From contig NC_090444.1 in the NCBI RefSeq assembly GCF_031143425.1, positions 61,499,533 through 61,563,532 of the forward strand: a stretch of 64,000 nt of DNA, given 5' to 3'. The stretch's first letter is position 1. Every line of letters begins with the position of its first letter. This stretch comes from Pleurodeles waltl (taxonomy: Eukaryota > Chordata > Amphibia > Caudata > Salamandridae). Shown here piece after piece: positions 1-11,928 of this stretch. The notes under the pieces were generated by a model. That model saw only the letters and a list, made by a program, of their open reading frames with translations. It was not told where the DNA came from and ran no database searches. Position numbers and translations under genes: made by a program.

Positions 1-219
1 AGTATTTGGGGTCCCTTCCCATTTGACACACACTCCCAGGTTGGATATACATTACAAAACATATTAGTAATGGTCCATTACAAAGCAATTTACTGCTGCA
101 ATTTTTTTTCATCTTAAACAAAGCCCTGTTATCAGCATGATGCCTATTTTGGCCAGAGCCCCCCTGGATCATTTTAGGCCCTCCCCTAAGGGGGCCCACC
201 CCCAGTTTGAAGACCCCTG
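1..219. mobile_element. Terminal fragment of a hAT-like non-autonomous element
   Basis: The stretch ends with CCCCAGTTTGAAGACCCCTG at 200-219. Read on the other strand this is a CAGGGGTCTTCAAACT-type end, typical of hAT-like DNA transposons. The opposite end would lie before the window, so the left limit and target duplication cannot be seen. The GGGGGCCC-rich block just inside (about 188-200) is common in such elements. No coding capacity. Confidence 0.45.
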
Positions 220-1899
220 CTATACGGGGTGATGTGGGCTCAAACCTATTTTCCTTGTTCCTAGGAGAAATGACAGCAAACTTGGGCAGTCGAATGAGAA
301 TCCAGTTTTAATGCGGTGCAGACCATCCAGACATCTGGGTGTGATCAGGGAATTGTGGCCAGTGGCATATGTTGTAGCTCAGACAACGGGGTGGTGCTGC
401 GGTCCATGGTGATGTGAGGGAAGATGGAGGGATGCTAGCTGAGAGGATGCTGGTGTGAAGTGAGTGATGCTGATGAGGGGGACGGTGAGTCCTAAGGGAG
501 GGTGGGAGATGCATTGAGACACAGGACCATAAAGTTACAGTTTTTGTTATGGAGCGAGAGGAAATGTAGGGTAACAGCAGATTTTCAATTTTCCTTCTTT
601 TTAATAAAGTATTTTTTGTTGTATGAGAGACTGTTAAAAACGCAACAAGAGGAAGTGATGAAAGTTGTAACTGGAGGCCAAGGCTGAGGGCCCCCATTGC
701 TTGATGGACCAGGTGAGAAAGGGATGGTGGAAATCAGGGCTCCTTCAGTGGAGTGTTCCCAGGTGGACAAATGGTGGGGGCTCCTGAGCCGGAGTCCCCC
801 ACGCTCTTGACCCCACCATCACTGCCCGCGGTCCCTCGGGCCCACCGCCACATTTGTCCACCTCTAGCTTTGGTACCAGCCCCCTTCAGGAGGCTGACGA
901 CTTTTTACACTGGCAAATTTATAGCCATCCCAAACTGAGAAATGTATTTTGGATGGGAGTGCTCATTATCAAAGAAGCAAACGTATTGCTCCAAAATGCC
1001 TCTGTGTAGGTGCCGAGTAATCCATTAAATATAGAATGTTCTTAGGTTCTGAACCTGTTAGGTGGATGTAGGTCGGATTTCGTCCATTTCACCCAGATGT
1101 GGATCCACCGCTCAACTTCAGGTACAGAAGGGATCCTTTGCACACCACACATGTAATCAAGGATAAAACAATGAATTGTGACAAAGATCACAGTCAGCAT
1201 AGTGCCATAGACCAGCGCCTTACTGCCTAAGAGGCATTTCTAAAGCGCTTTCCATACCTCTCGCAAGGCCTGCTTGTGGGTTCTCAAGCCAGATATTGCA
1301 ACGCTCATGTATAGGACAATTCTCAATAAATTTACAATAAATTTACAAGAAGCCTTTTGAAGATGGAAAGGGTGGGATGAGCTGTTAACAGACGTGGTTT
1401 CAGAGGCTCAGAAGAGGACGTGTGTCCTTCCTCTCAGTTGGCCTCCAGCTATCTGTAAATCCCAGCATATTTCTTCCGTCTATTTTTACTGCGTTGTTTC
1501 CCCCAAAGAAACATCTGTCACTCAGGTTCACAGCGTTGCCAGTCACTGGTGCAGGGGAGTTTCAGAAACAGATGCTGAGAGGAGAGCATTGTTAATTCTG
1601 ACAGCGCCTCTGGGTTCTGACAATTTGAAAAGATCTTCTGGGTACGGCGGCTACAGCTGGGGGGCTTTCAGTATGTCTGACACCCAGGAACACGTCACAT
1701 CTGGAAATGTACGAATAATAATGAAATTCCCCTTTTCAGAAAGCACTCACTGCTTCCTGTGAAATCAAACTGCTGGGTCGGTATCCACTGTCTCATTGTA
1801 AAAATCCAGGAGCGCCCCATTTACAGAAAACTAAAATCAAACAAGCACTGACAAAACCAACAGGTCTAGCTTTTTTGTAAACCAAAGTGCCTTATCACT
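220..1899. other. Unrecognised non-coding sequence
   Basis: About 1.7 kb without a recognisable gene or repeat. Short open frames exist on both strands (the longest 129 codons at 308-697 minus and 122 codons at 1394-1762 plus), but none shows a domain, signal peptide or coding-like composition, and they overlap each other. I see no convincing splice signals. Confidence 0.5.
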
Positions 1900-2065
1900 G
1901 ATTGGTAAGTTTGTGACTGAGTGGATTGATAAATACGAGAGTCAATGGATGAATGAGTGACTGCATGAATGGGTTTGTGAGTGCCTGGAGGGACACATGA
2001 CTCAGAGATGGAGGTCATGGATGGATGAATGTGGGAGAGTTCATTGATGGATGGTGGATGAATTG
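1900..2065. repeat. Degenerate GATG/ATGG-type simple repeat
   Basis: Irregular repetition of words such as GGATGAAT, GAGTGA and ATGGATGG. It looks like an old tetranucleotide-derived simple repeat with many interruptions. A similar tract in the opposite sense (TCCA/TTCA words) lies at 18290-18780. Confidence 0.6.
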
Positions 2066-2209
2066 GTGAGTGCCTTTAAAATTGCAACAATCAGAATGGA
2101 CCCCACTAAACAGAGAGAAAAAATCATATTCCTAATTATGTTCTTTTAATTCTGTGCCTTCTTTGTGATTATATTATGAGTTTGCTGTGGTACATTTAAT
2201 GTACTAAAT

Positions 2210-2435
2210 CAGTGGTTCCCAACCTTTTGAGTTCTGTGGACCCCCACTTTGTCATTACTGGAACCCGGTAACCCACACTGAATCATTATTGGGATCTGGG
2301 ACCCCCTACTGAGTCATTACTTAAAGCTGGGGACCCAATCTGTTATGATTATTTAATTTTCTAAGCAGTCGTGGACCCCATGTGGAGGCTCCGCGGACCC
2401 CCAGGGGCCCCTGGACCAGGTTTTGGGAACCACTG
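2210..2435. mobile_element. hAT-type MITE with 8-bp target-site duplication
   Basis: A 226-bp element bounded by inverted ends: CAGTGGTTCCCAACC at 2210 and GGTTTTGGGAACCACTG ending at 2435. It is flanked by tactaaat (2202-2209) and tattaaat (2436-2443), an 8-bp duplication with one mismatch. An 8-bp duplication and CAGTGGTTC-type ends are characteristic of hAT elements. It has no transposase frame and is non-autonomous. Confidence 0.85.
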
Positions 2436-2879
2436 TATTAAATCAATATTTCAATTCATTACATTCTATAATAAAAATGTATGTTTTTTAATAAGCATAC
2501 TCCACTGTTTTTGTTTTACTTTGGCGATTGTTCAGTTTATGGTTCCATTTCCTGTGGTCACTCCTTTGCATTGAGGTGAAAACAAGATGTGACATAGGTA
2601 GATTGATCATCAATGTTAATATTCATATCACATAAATGTTACTTTCGGCCACTTGAGGACTGGGTACTCAAGGTGCAGAGCCTGCAGTATAATGTTGACG
2701 TCTTGATAAGAGTAACTTTCACACTCTGACATTGAACATTGACATGACTGAGGGTCTCTGTGCCCTGGTAGGCTCCTTATTTACACACCTGAGTGTTGGC
2801 GAAGTGTTGGGTCAGGTCCAAGCATTCCTTGGACCTGAGATGCAGCTTCTGCAGTTGTTGTGGGCTTCAGAGCCCTCTC
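2436..2879. other. Unrecognised spacer before a minisatellite
   Basis: AT-rich at the left, then unremarkable sequence. I see no domain-bearing frame or repeat. The last part already resembles the flank of the 106-bp array. Confidence 0.4.
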
Positions 2880-3806
2880 ACTATATGACGCTGCCTGCCC
2901 CACGCATGGGCATGACCTGAAGTTGTGCTGATGGTGCTAGGGAGCAAGGGGGGTACAGACTCCTGAGCTGCTCTGGTGCCATCTTACTATACGACGCTGC
3001 ATGCCCCAGGCATGGGCATGACCTGAAGTTGTGCTGATGGTGCTATGGAGCAAGGGGGGTACAGACTCCTGAGCTGCTATGGTGCCATCCTACTATATGA
3101 CGCTGCCTGCCCCACGCATGGGCATGACCTGAAGTTGTGCTGATGGTGCTAGGGAGCAAGGGGGGTACAGACTCCTGAGCTGCTCTGGTGCCATCTTACT
3201 ATACGACGCTGCATGCCCCAGGCATGGGCATGACCTGAAGTTGTGCTGATGGTGCTATGGAGCAAGGGGGGTACAGACTCCTGAGCTGCTCTGGTGCCAT
3301 CTTACTATATGACGCTGCCTGCCCCAGGCATGGGCATGACCTGAAGTTGTGGTGCCGGTGCTATAGAGCAAGGGGGATACAGACTCCTGAGCTGCTCTGG
3401 TGCCATCTCACTATATGACGCTGCATGCCCCAGGCATGGGCATGACCTGAAGTTGTGCTGATGGTGCTAGGGAGCAAGGGGGGTACAGACTCCTGAGCTG
3501 CTCTGGTGCCATCCTACTATATGACGCTGCCTGCCCCAGGCATGGGCATGACCTGAAGTTGTGCTGATGGTACTATGGAGCAAGGGGGGTACAGACTCCT
3601 GAGCTGCTCTGGTGCCATCTTACTATATGACGCTGCCTGCCTCAGGCATGGGCATGACCTGAAGTTGTGCTGATGGTGGCGGTACTATGGAACAAGGGGG
3701 GTACAGACTCCTGAGCTGCTCTGGTGCCATCTCACTATATGACGCTGCATGCCCCAGGCATGGGCACGACCTGAAGTTGTGCTGGCGGTGCTATGGAGCA
3801 AGGAGG
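2880..3806. repeat. 106-bp minisatellite, about 8.7 copies
   Basis: The word GACGCTGC recurs at 2887, 2993, 3099, 3205, 3311, 3417, 3523 and 3629, an exact 106-bp spacing, and then at 3741 after a 6-bp insertion. Each unit contains GGGCATGACCTGAAGTTGTG and GTACAGACTCCTGAGCTGCT. Copies differ by a few substitutions, and two subtypes (CTGCCTGCC and CTGCATGCC) roughly alternate at the left. Open frames across it are a by-product of the repeat. Confidence 0.92.
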
Positions 3807-4082
3807 GGCGCAGGCTCTGGAATTGCACTTGCCTCAGCATCCCATTGGTGTGGCTGCAGCTGTTCCCTATCCCGGGCAAGGGTGGCATCAACCACGTGGC
3901 ACAAGAGCCTCCTGCGGTTGAGCCTTTGCTGGGGAATCAGGGCCTTCTTCAAGCCTTGTTCAGGGCTCTGCCCACATAATAGAGAATGTGGACTCTTACA
4001 CCTGTGCACAGGCAAAACGTCATATATCTGGTTGAAGGGGGTGGAAGCCCCGCTCAGGCAACAATCACAAACCTTGTGAGGG
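3807..4082. other. Unrecognised spacer
   Basis: Single-copy-looking sequence between the 106-bp array and the following LTR-like repeat. Overlapping open frames on both strands here (about 76-130 codons) show no family features. Confidence 0.4.
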
Positions 4083-5545
4083 TGAACCACAGAAGTCGCT
4101 AAACTATCCTGTATTTAACCACCTTGTGGCTTGACACAAAAGCAGTCAGGCTTCACTTTGAGGCAATGTGAAAAGCATTTATGCAGTACTCATACAGAAA
4201 TAAAGTGAAATTACAACACAAGAAGAATGCCAAAGCAATTTAGCACGATAGAGGAAATTGTAATAAATAAAATGATACCAGAATGACAAAACGGCAATCA
4301 GTAGAACCGGAGTTATATACTTCCAAAGTTCTAGGGAAAAACTAGCTCTTAGAAGCACAAAGCGCCATCTGCGGCTATCTGGTTGTGCCAGACCTGGACA
4401 CAGTTATAAGTTCAGCCTGACCGTGATGGAGCATGGGCTTGATACAGGGACCAGGTTAATCCCACTGAGAGTTGTACCTTATGTCCTTGATCGGAGTCTT
4501 CTTGGCGCTTGGCGCCAATCAGGAACTGTGCGGTGCTGCGATGCGTAGCCCTGTGTGGTGTTGCATCACGCTGCATCAGTTCAATTCCAATGAGGAGCTG
4601 TGAGGGCTGGGATGAATAAGGCTTATGTAAAGTTGGATTGTGCTGCGTCAGTTCAGATGAGGAGCTGCGAGGAATGTGATGCGAGGTCCTGCGTCGAGTT
4701 GCGTCATGCTGCGTCTGGTCCGAATGAGCCTACAGTTAGGTGGGGAGGAGAACACTCTGATGCCAGCCAAGCATCCAGGACCTGGGAAGGCACATCTTGG
4801 GGATCAAGGACTCACTCCAGCAGGGGCCATTAGGGTCCAGGCAGGTCCGGGTGCAAGCAGGTCCAGTGCAGCAGGTCAGCTGGGCACTTGTAGGAAGGCC
4901 TCTGAAGCTTGTTGGGTTTCTTTTGCTCACACAAAAGGCCAGCCAACTGACCTTTGAAAACACCCAGGTTAGCCTGGGATGAAGGGAGCAGGTCCAGTAT
5001 CCTTCTCAGAGAGCAACGCAGTCCTCAAGCAGCAGAGCATCCTTCTAGTAGCAGCAGGGCAGTCCTCTGGTGGCATGGAAGTCCTTCTTTTGTAATGTCC
5101 ACAAGTCTAGAAGTGGACTGAAGAGTGGATCTGGATGTCCAATATTTATACCTGGTGCCAGTCTTTGTATGGGAAAAGTTCCCCTCCTACCCTCACGCCT
5201 GGTTCCAGAAAGTTCTTCTCTTTCCCTGCAAAGGCTCCAAGAAGCCTGGGGTAACAAATGGCTGATGTCAGGTTTTTTTTTGTGCGCTTGAGGCACAACC
5301 CTTTGAGGTGCCAATGGGGCAGGCAACATTAGCAGGGAAAAGTGCAGAGAGCCCTAGTACCAACAAAAACAGGTTCAGCAACAGAAGGCAAAAATCTGGG
5401 GAACCCCCTGCAATAAAGGCCCAGGTCCAAAAATGACTGACAGAATCAACCAATGACTTCTTGTTCCATGACAAAAAATGAAAAGCAACTGCTAAGGCCA
5501 CATAAATCCATCTTTTCAAGAAGCTTTGCAAAGAGTGTTGAATGA
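4083..5545 (-). repeat. Fragment of an LTR-like interspersed repeat
   Basis: The segment near 4140-4200 (AGCAGTCAGGCTTCACTTTG, then GGCAATGTGAAAAGCATTTA) is clearly similar to 43245-43310 and 61425-61500, which lie at the same relative place in the TGTTAG-ended units. The rest is the GTGCTGCG/CAGCAGGTC-rich composition seen inside those units. No terminal motif was found at either end, so this is a truncated or related-subfamily copy. Orientation is given relative to the copy at 10414. The limits are approximate. Confidence 0.55.
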
Positions 5546-6059
5546 CTTAGCTGAATCAATCTGAGGGTGGAGAGGCTGTTTTTATTTCAAGCAAAGGGGG
5601 CCAGGACAGGTCAAAAGAGGACAGATTTAAAGGAGAGGTCAACATCCTCAGAACCTTGGTAGTACACACACTCAAGTAAAATTGTGGTTTGAGGAGGCAT
5701 GTTTCTTCCTTGAAGGTATGGCCGGTGTTAGGTAAAGAATGTTTAAATGCTGCAAGACAGGCCACTTCTCTAGTGTTTGAAAACTAATGGGGTCAATAGA
5801 GTATTCCTTGTGCAGGATTGTACTGAACAAATACAGGGGAACAGTGATTTTGTGTTGGGAAAAGCTGAGTGTACGGATCAGAATTTTGAGGAAAAACAGG
5901 ACTTTCAGGTGAATGTGTGTGGCTGCAGCTCTGAGTGTGTCCGTTTCTGACACTCAGAAATGGGGATTTATTTTGGGTTTAGACGAGGAGCTTTACAAAC
6001 TTCCCAACTGAAATTGAAAGGCAGGATGGCAAAGTAAAGGCAGATGCTGGATCCCTTTT

Positions 6060-9000
6060 CACCAAAGTTTCAGATTTTTAGAACGTTGGAGAGGGAAAAC
6101 ATTGCGGTGGGATGACATAAATGTTAATGGGTATGGTAGAAAGGAGAGTGAAATGCTGTGTTGCTTTAAACCCATTATCAAATTTCAGGGCAGGCAAATT
6201 GTAGACAAGGTTTATGTTGCTGTAGATAAACAACATGTCTTGGATTGATGTCATTAGGAAAAAAATTGTATACTGATGCATCTTAAAGCCACGGGCACCG
6301 ATTGTGCATTTATCTGGAAGAAGTAGACGTGGTATGTGATTATGGAAGTTAAGAAGTTGGAAATGCTTCTGGACAAACACATCCTTATGTTTCACAAAGA
6401 GGTGGGAAAGTTCAGGGGAGTTTAGCAAACAATTATGCTTACATTGTGCATTGTTTACAAAGCATAGGCAAAGAAGTGTACTTGTGAATGCAAGAGATGA
6501 TCTTGCCAAAATGTTGAATGGAATGTGTGAATCTAGTGTGATAGAACACATTTATTCTGCCAAATGGGTTTCCTCAATTGTGCTTGTTAGAAAAAGAAGA
6601 TTGGATGGTTAAGACTCTGTGTCGACCTCACATCTGTCAAAAAGTAAGTTGTTCTGGAATACCCCACATTGCCACATATCCAGGACTTGGTAGCAAAGTT
6701 GGACGGTGCAAAGTTTTTCATCACTTTAGATCTGAGATCAGCTTACCATCAGAATGAGCTGACAAATCAGGAAGAACAAAATCTTGTAATTACCACATAT
6801 ATGTATATATACACAGATACATTTACATCTTGCTATTAACAAAAATCTTCCTTTCTTACCATCCCTCCCCTTCTGTCTCTTTCCAAACCTTTTTGACTAC
6901 TGTGAGCTCCCGAACATCCTTCTCAAACTGTCACACCTCCCTTAGCCATCCCACCCAACCACACACAACCACTACTTAAAAAAAAAACTACTACTTCCCC
7001 ATTACAAATCCATTCATATCATTCTACCCCTACTCTGAACTCACCTTTTTCAAACCCATCCCTCTTATCCTACCCCTACTCCAAACTCTACTAAACACGC
7101 ATGAAATCAGGAGCACAAACCTAACACAACCAATGCACAGGAAAAAACAAAAACATTTTTACTAAACTAATAATCTTGGGTTCCAAAGTAGTGTACTACT
7201 TGCCAAAAAAGCTCTTCAAAGCCTCATCAGAGACATAAGTGCTAAATTAATACATTTACAATTACGTTTACAAATGATAAAAGAAACATCACTACCTTCA
7301 TTAACCCTGAGGAAGCCTTGAAATACATCATGACACCTTATGGTTTGGCCCTTGCTGCATCGGTGTTCCAGATGTTGATGCACATACGTTTTGGGGATAA
7401 TGAGGGAGTAGCAGACTTTCAGGATAGTATCCTGGTTTATTCTGAATTAGAGCATAGGTACAACACAGTTTTGGACAAATTACTGGGCATCTTGTGAGAA
7501 AAGGGAATGACTCTCCACTTAGACAACTGTAAATTTGCAAGCAATGAGGTAGAGTATTTAATTAGGCCATATGATTTCAGGAAAGAGCATGTTTCTGAAA
7601 TTAGATTTATTGAAAGCTAATCAGGGCATGTGCAAGCCTACTGACAAAGATACATTGAGGTTATATCCCAGTATATATCCCAGTATATGGGAGTTGTACT
7701 CTAGGTTTGTTGAGAAGTTTGTTGATTTTGAAGCACCTTCTAGGCATTTGGTGAAGAAAGGAATCAAATTCATGTGTCTCGAGAGCATGACAAAGCTTTC
7801 TCCAATATTATGGGCTGCATTGTTAAGAGAGCCGCTCTAAGTCCGTTCTCCGAATATGCCAAAAGTAACTATCGATTCCAGTGCTTTTGGTCTTGGTTCG
7901 GTTTTCTCCCAGAGCAGGAATGGCAAAGAAGTCACAACTGGATTTGCTTCTAGTGAGTTATCACAAGAAGAATCCAGGTATTCCACCCTCGGAAGAGAGG
8001 TACTTGCCTGTGCATGGAGTGGGAAAACTTCAAAAAATGTTTTCGGGGAAGGGAATTCTCCATTAGGACTGATCATACGCCCTTAAATTCTTTACCCAAT
8101 AATAATGGAGCAGGAAAAGCTTCCTCACGGCTGGTCAGGATCCTATCAAAGCTCACTGAGTACAATTTTTCTGTGTTATACACTCCTGGGAGTATCGCTC
8201 TGTGGACTGAGTGCCTATGAAGTTTGTCAATTCACAGTACACAGGACAGTTTGTTGCAGGATGATGGGGGGTGTGATGTGGCTACAATGCAGGATGGCTT
8301 CGTAAATATCTATTGGATCACTGATGAAGAGGTGTGGACCGAGACTCATTAGAGGAACAGTGCTTTGAAGGTGAGGGAGATTATGATGTTTGAAAGCCCC
8401 AGAGAAAAAGAAACCCTGGGTACAGAACTTAAAAGGTGAAATAAATCTTGAGAGTGACTTATTGGTCAAGGGTGGGGAATTTATTCCACCTGAGGCATTT
8501 CGTTCACAAAAACATATTCACTTAGCTTATTCTGATTATGTAGCTGAAACTGGAACACAGAAAGGAGTTCAGTCGTTGTACAGGTGTCGATGAGCTATTG
8601 AAAATTACTTATTGAGGGTATTTCTAATAAATCTCCAGCTGTGCCACTGAAGGAGTTACTTTGGACTCTCTTGGACCTTTGGGGATTGATTCCATGGTAA
8701 ACTGTTTGCTATTGTTCTTATTGATTACTCTTCTAAGTGGGTGGATGTCAGATGGTTGAGCAAACGCCATTCTGAATCTGGTAACATTTTTCTAAATTTT
8801 CCGTAGAGTGGGTGTCCACCTTCAGAATTTTTGAGAGTGGAGAACAGCTCACCTTCAACAAACAGAATCCCTTTTATTGGAATTTGAGGTCCTACACGAA
8901 GGCGCTGCTTTATGTTCTCCCATCATGAGTAGTTCAGTTGAGAGGTTCATCAGGGTGATTGTGGAAGAGGCTCAGGCGGCTCTCAAGTCTGGGATAACGG

Positions 9001-9115
9001 AATCTTATTTGGGCATATTATTGTTCCCCTCACAACACCACCAAAGTAATACCTTTCCAGTTACTTAAAGGCAGATTAGCATGCACCAAGTTAAATCAGC
9101 AGTGGATCGACAATT
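6060..9115 (+). pseudogene. Decayed Ty3/gypsy-type pol (linker, RT, RNase H, integrase)
   Basis: Broken frames follow the order of a Ty3/gypsy polyprotein. The linker/RT start is at about 6360-6600, with residues resembling WxSPIVLVRK. LCVDL and LDLRSAYHQ occur at about 6613-6762. After an inserted repeat, PYGL and LVYS...EH follow at about 7330-7460. RNase H appears at 7865-8020 (IDSSAFGLG...SRYSTLGREVLA) and 8053-8200 (TDHTPLNSL...YTPGS). The integrase core lies at about 8700-8990 (LIDYSSKWVDV, then VERFIR). The catalytic YxDD of RT is not preserved; the matching site reads FQDS. Multiple stops and frameshifts make it inactive. No paired LTRs were identified. The assignment to Ty3/gypsy rests on domain order (integrase after RNase H). 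Confidence 0.85.
6795..7287. mobile_element. Repeat inserted in the gypsy RT domain
   Basis: The pol reading is interrupted after a codon run meaning VIT and resumes at 7288 with ITTF. The flanks attacc (6789-6794) and actacc (7291-7296) look like a short target duplication. The roughly 490-bp insert is C-rich on this strand, has no frame, and ends with a motif containing CTCTTCAAAGCCTC. I recall similar sequence as dispersed in newts but cannot name a family. It may be a SINE or a LINE tail. Confidence 0.6.
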
Positions 9116-9124
9116 CTGTCAAAG

Positions 9125-10165
9125 GGGTATCATTCCACAGAGGTCCTCTTTATTGCCACTGGTAACTCATGTTCCCTAGCTTGTTCCTTTCCCATGTGCA
9201 TGATTCCCCGTAGGCCCTCCTTACTAGTACAGGTACCTCACGTCCCCTGTCCTGGTCATTTCCTACAGGTATTGTTCCCCATAGATCCTCTTTACTAGTA
9301 CAGGTAACTCATGTCCCCTATCCTGGTTATTTCCTACAGGTATTGTTCCCCATAGATCCTCTTTACTAGTACAGGTAACTCATGTCCCCTATCCTGTTAA
9401 TTTCCTACAGGTACATTTCCCCAGCGGCCCTCTTTACTAGTACAGGTGACTCATGTCCTCTAGCTTAGTCATTTCCTACAGGTACCATTCCCCAGAGGTC
9501 CTCTTTACTAGTACCAGTAACTCATGTTCCCTATCCTGTTAATTTCCAATAGGTATCAAGCTCCAGCAGCCCTCTTTACTAGTAACTCATGTTACCTCTC
9601 CTCTTCATTTCCTACAGGTACTTTTCCCCGTAGGTCCTCTTTACTAGTACTGGTAATTCATGTCCCCTATCCTGTTCATTTCCAATTGTACTGTTACCCA
9701 GCGGTCCTCTTTACTCGTACTGGTAACTTATGTTCCCTACTGTGTTCATTTCCTACAGGTATCGCTCCCCAGACATCCTCTTTACTAGTATAAAAAACTC
9801 ATGTCCCCTATCCTGTTAATTTCCAATGGTACTGTTCCCCAGCGGTCCTCTTTACTAGTACAGATAACTCATGTCCCCTATCCTGTTCATTTCCTACAGG
9901 TATCACTCCCCAGAGGTGCTCCTTACTAGTACAGGTAACTTATGCTCCCTAACCTGTTAATGTCCTACAGGTATCGTTCCCCAGTGGTCCTCTTTACTAG
10001 GACAGGTAACTCGTTCCCTATCCTGTTCATTTCCTACAGATATCACTCACCAGGTACCAGTACTGGTAACTCATGTGCCCTGTCCTGTTAATTTCCTACG
10101 TGTATCATTCCCCGGAGGTCCTCTTCACAGTACTTGAGATTCCTGTTCCCCATCCTGTTCTTATC
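9125..10165. repeat. 71-bp minisatellite, about 14 copies
   Basis: TTACTAGTAC-type words recur at 9221, 9292, 9363, 9434, 9505, 9576, 9641, 9711, 9782, 9852, 9923 and 9994, spaced mostly 70-71 bp. The unit reads through GGTCCTCTTTACTAGTACAG, GTAACTCATGTCCCCTATCC and TTTCCTACAGGTAT. The array starts directly after the integrase remnant. A reversed fragment of the same repeat lies at 16833-17000. Confidence 0.92.
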
Positions 10166-10292
10166 CTACATGTACTGCATCAGCTGATGTAACACCAGTT
10201 TACTGTTAGGCCAAAAAATAAACCTGGCCAGGTTACTTCTCTAAATGACACTGTAATATCTTTACATAACATGTTGTTAGACCTGACAGCCT

Positions 10293-10413
10293 ACCATAGC
10301 ATTCTTGACCCAGTCACCAGCATACCATAGCATTCTTAACCCGGTAACCATCATACAATAGCTTTCTTAACCCAGTCATCAGCATATCACAGCAATCTTA
10401 ACCAGTTCACCAG
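10293..10413. repeat. 31-bp short tandem array, 4 copies
   Basis: Four imperfect copies of a unit reading ACCATAGCATTCTTAACCCA followed by GTCACCAGCAT. The next repeat element begins exactly at the array's right edge (10414). Confidence 0.8.
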
Positions 10414-10828
10414 TGTTAGAACTGGAAGCCTTAGCGTGGTCATCCCCCAACTTTTTTCCTAACTCCCTCCACTTTTGTGACACTGTTTTTTCCTGGTTGT
10501 AGGACTCAGCATACTTCACTACTGCTAACCAGTGCTAAAGTGCATATGCTCTCTCCCTTAATCATGGTAACATTGGTTTATTCCCAATTGGCATATTTGA
10601 TTTACTTGTAAGTCCCTAGTAAAGTGCAGTACATGTGCCCAGGGCCTGTAAATTAAATGCTACTAGTGGGCCTGCTGCCCTCTGACTTTGCTGAGAAGTG
10701 CTCTCCAAGGGCTTGGATTGAGCTTGCCTCCTGTTTTCTGAAGTCTCAAAGGCCAAAAAGACTTCAACTCCTCAGGAAACTCCTTGGGCACTGAAAATCG
10801 ACGCACAGCCTGCCAGAAAAGACACACA

Positions 10829-11420
10829 GGCCCTCATTCCGACCCTGGCGGTTTCAAACCGCCAGGGTGGAGGGCAACGGAAGCACCGCCAACAGGCTGG
10901 CAGTGCTTCCTGGGCTATTCTGACCGCGGCGGTAAAGCCGCGGTCAGAAAAGGGGATCCGGCGGTTTCCCGCCGGATTTCCCCTGGCCCAAGGAATCCTC
11001 CATGGCGGCGCTGCTTGCAGCACCGCCATGGGGATTCCGACCCCCTTCCCGCCAGCCTGTTCCTGGCGGGTGGATGGCGGGAACGGGTGTAGTGGGGCCC
11101 CTGGGGGCCCCTGCACTGCCCATGCCACTTGCATGGGCAGTGCAGGGGCCTCCTAACAGGGCCCCACAAAGATTTTCACTGTCTGCTTTGCAGACAGTGA
11201 AAATCGTGACGGGTGCCACTGCACCCGTCGCACCCCTGCAAATCCGCCGGCTCCATTCGGAGCCGGCTTCCTCTTTGCAGGGGCTTTCCCGCTGGGCCGG
11301 CGGGCGATCTTCTGGAGATCGCCCGCCGGCCCAGCGGGAAAGTTGAAATGACCCCCGCGGTCATTTGACCGCGGTGCGGTCTTTGGGCGGTTTCCGCCCG
11401 CCGGGGTCGGAATGACCCCC
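10829..11420. mobile_element. GC-rich MITE built of consecutive hairpins
   Basis: Outer ends are GGCCCTCATTCCGACC and, at the right, GGGGTCGGAATGACCCCC, imperfect inverted repeats. The interior is a chain of perfect or near-perfect stem-loops. The longest is 11285-11341, with 26-bp arms and a 5-nt loop. Others are at 11106-11150 (20-bp arms), 11173-11203 (14-bp arms) and 11208-11229. A second copy lies at 62208-62784. It resembles Harbinger-type MITEs I associate with newts. The overlapping open frames here are not coding. Confidence 0.8.
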
Positions 11421-11928
11421 ACAGTCTGCTTTCCGACCGAGAAAGCGCTGCACAGCTGAACTGGAACGACACAGCCCGACTTCCTGATCGGAAAATCAGT
11501 GCAGCGCCTGCTGTGCGACAGAATATTAAAGGCGTCACCCTACCAGATCGACGCAACGCCTGTGACTTCTTCCAGTGTGCCCAGGATTTCCCCGCATCGT
11601 CCGGCATCAAAAAGATCCCCACATCGCAGTGAGGAACCAAGGCTGTGCTCCAAAAAAACTACGCAATCCCCTCGCAGGGTGGAAAGAAATGACACATTGT
11701 CTTTGCTACATCACAAAATCTGACGCACACCATATTTTTCCACGCATCTCCTCCTCTGTGGTCTCCCTGCGTGCTATTTTTGATGCAAACCAGCTACTTT
11801 GTGTAATCAAGAGACAACTGTTGATTTCTAAGATTTGGGACTCTTTTAAAGCTTGCAAAAGTGATATTTCAACTTGTGCTTATTGAATCTTTATTGTTTT
11901 GACCTTATTTTATTCTGATAAATATCAA

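Noticed and set aside
1394..1762. 122-codon frame as a small gene
   Set aside because: No domain, no homologous-looking composition, no upstream or downstream gene signals; compatible with chance.
6060..9115. Active retrotransposon
   Set aside because: RT active-site aspartates are lost at the YxDD position, there are several stops and frameshifts, an insertion splits RT, and no LTR pair is visible.
10784..11640. Overlapping 82-154-codon frames in GC-rich DNA
   Set aside because: They lie in a palindromic MITE. High GC lowers stop frequency on both strands, and no domain is present.
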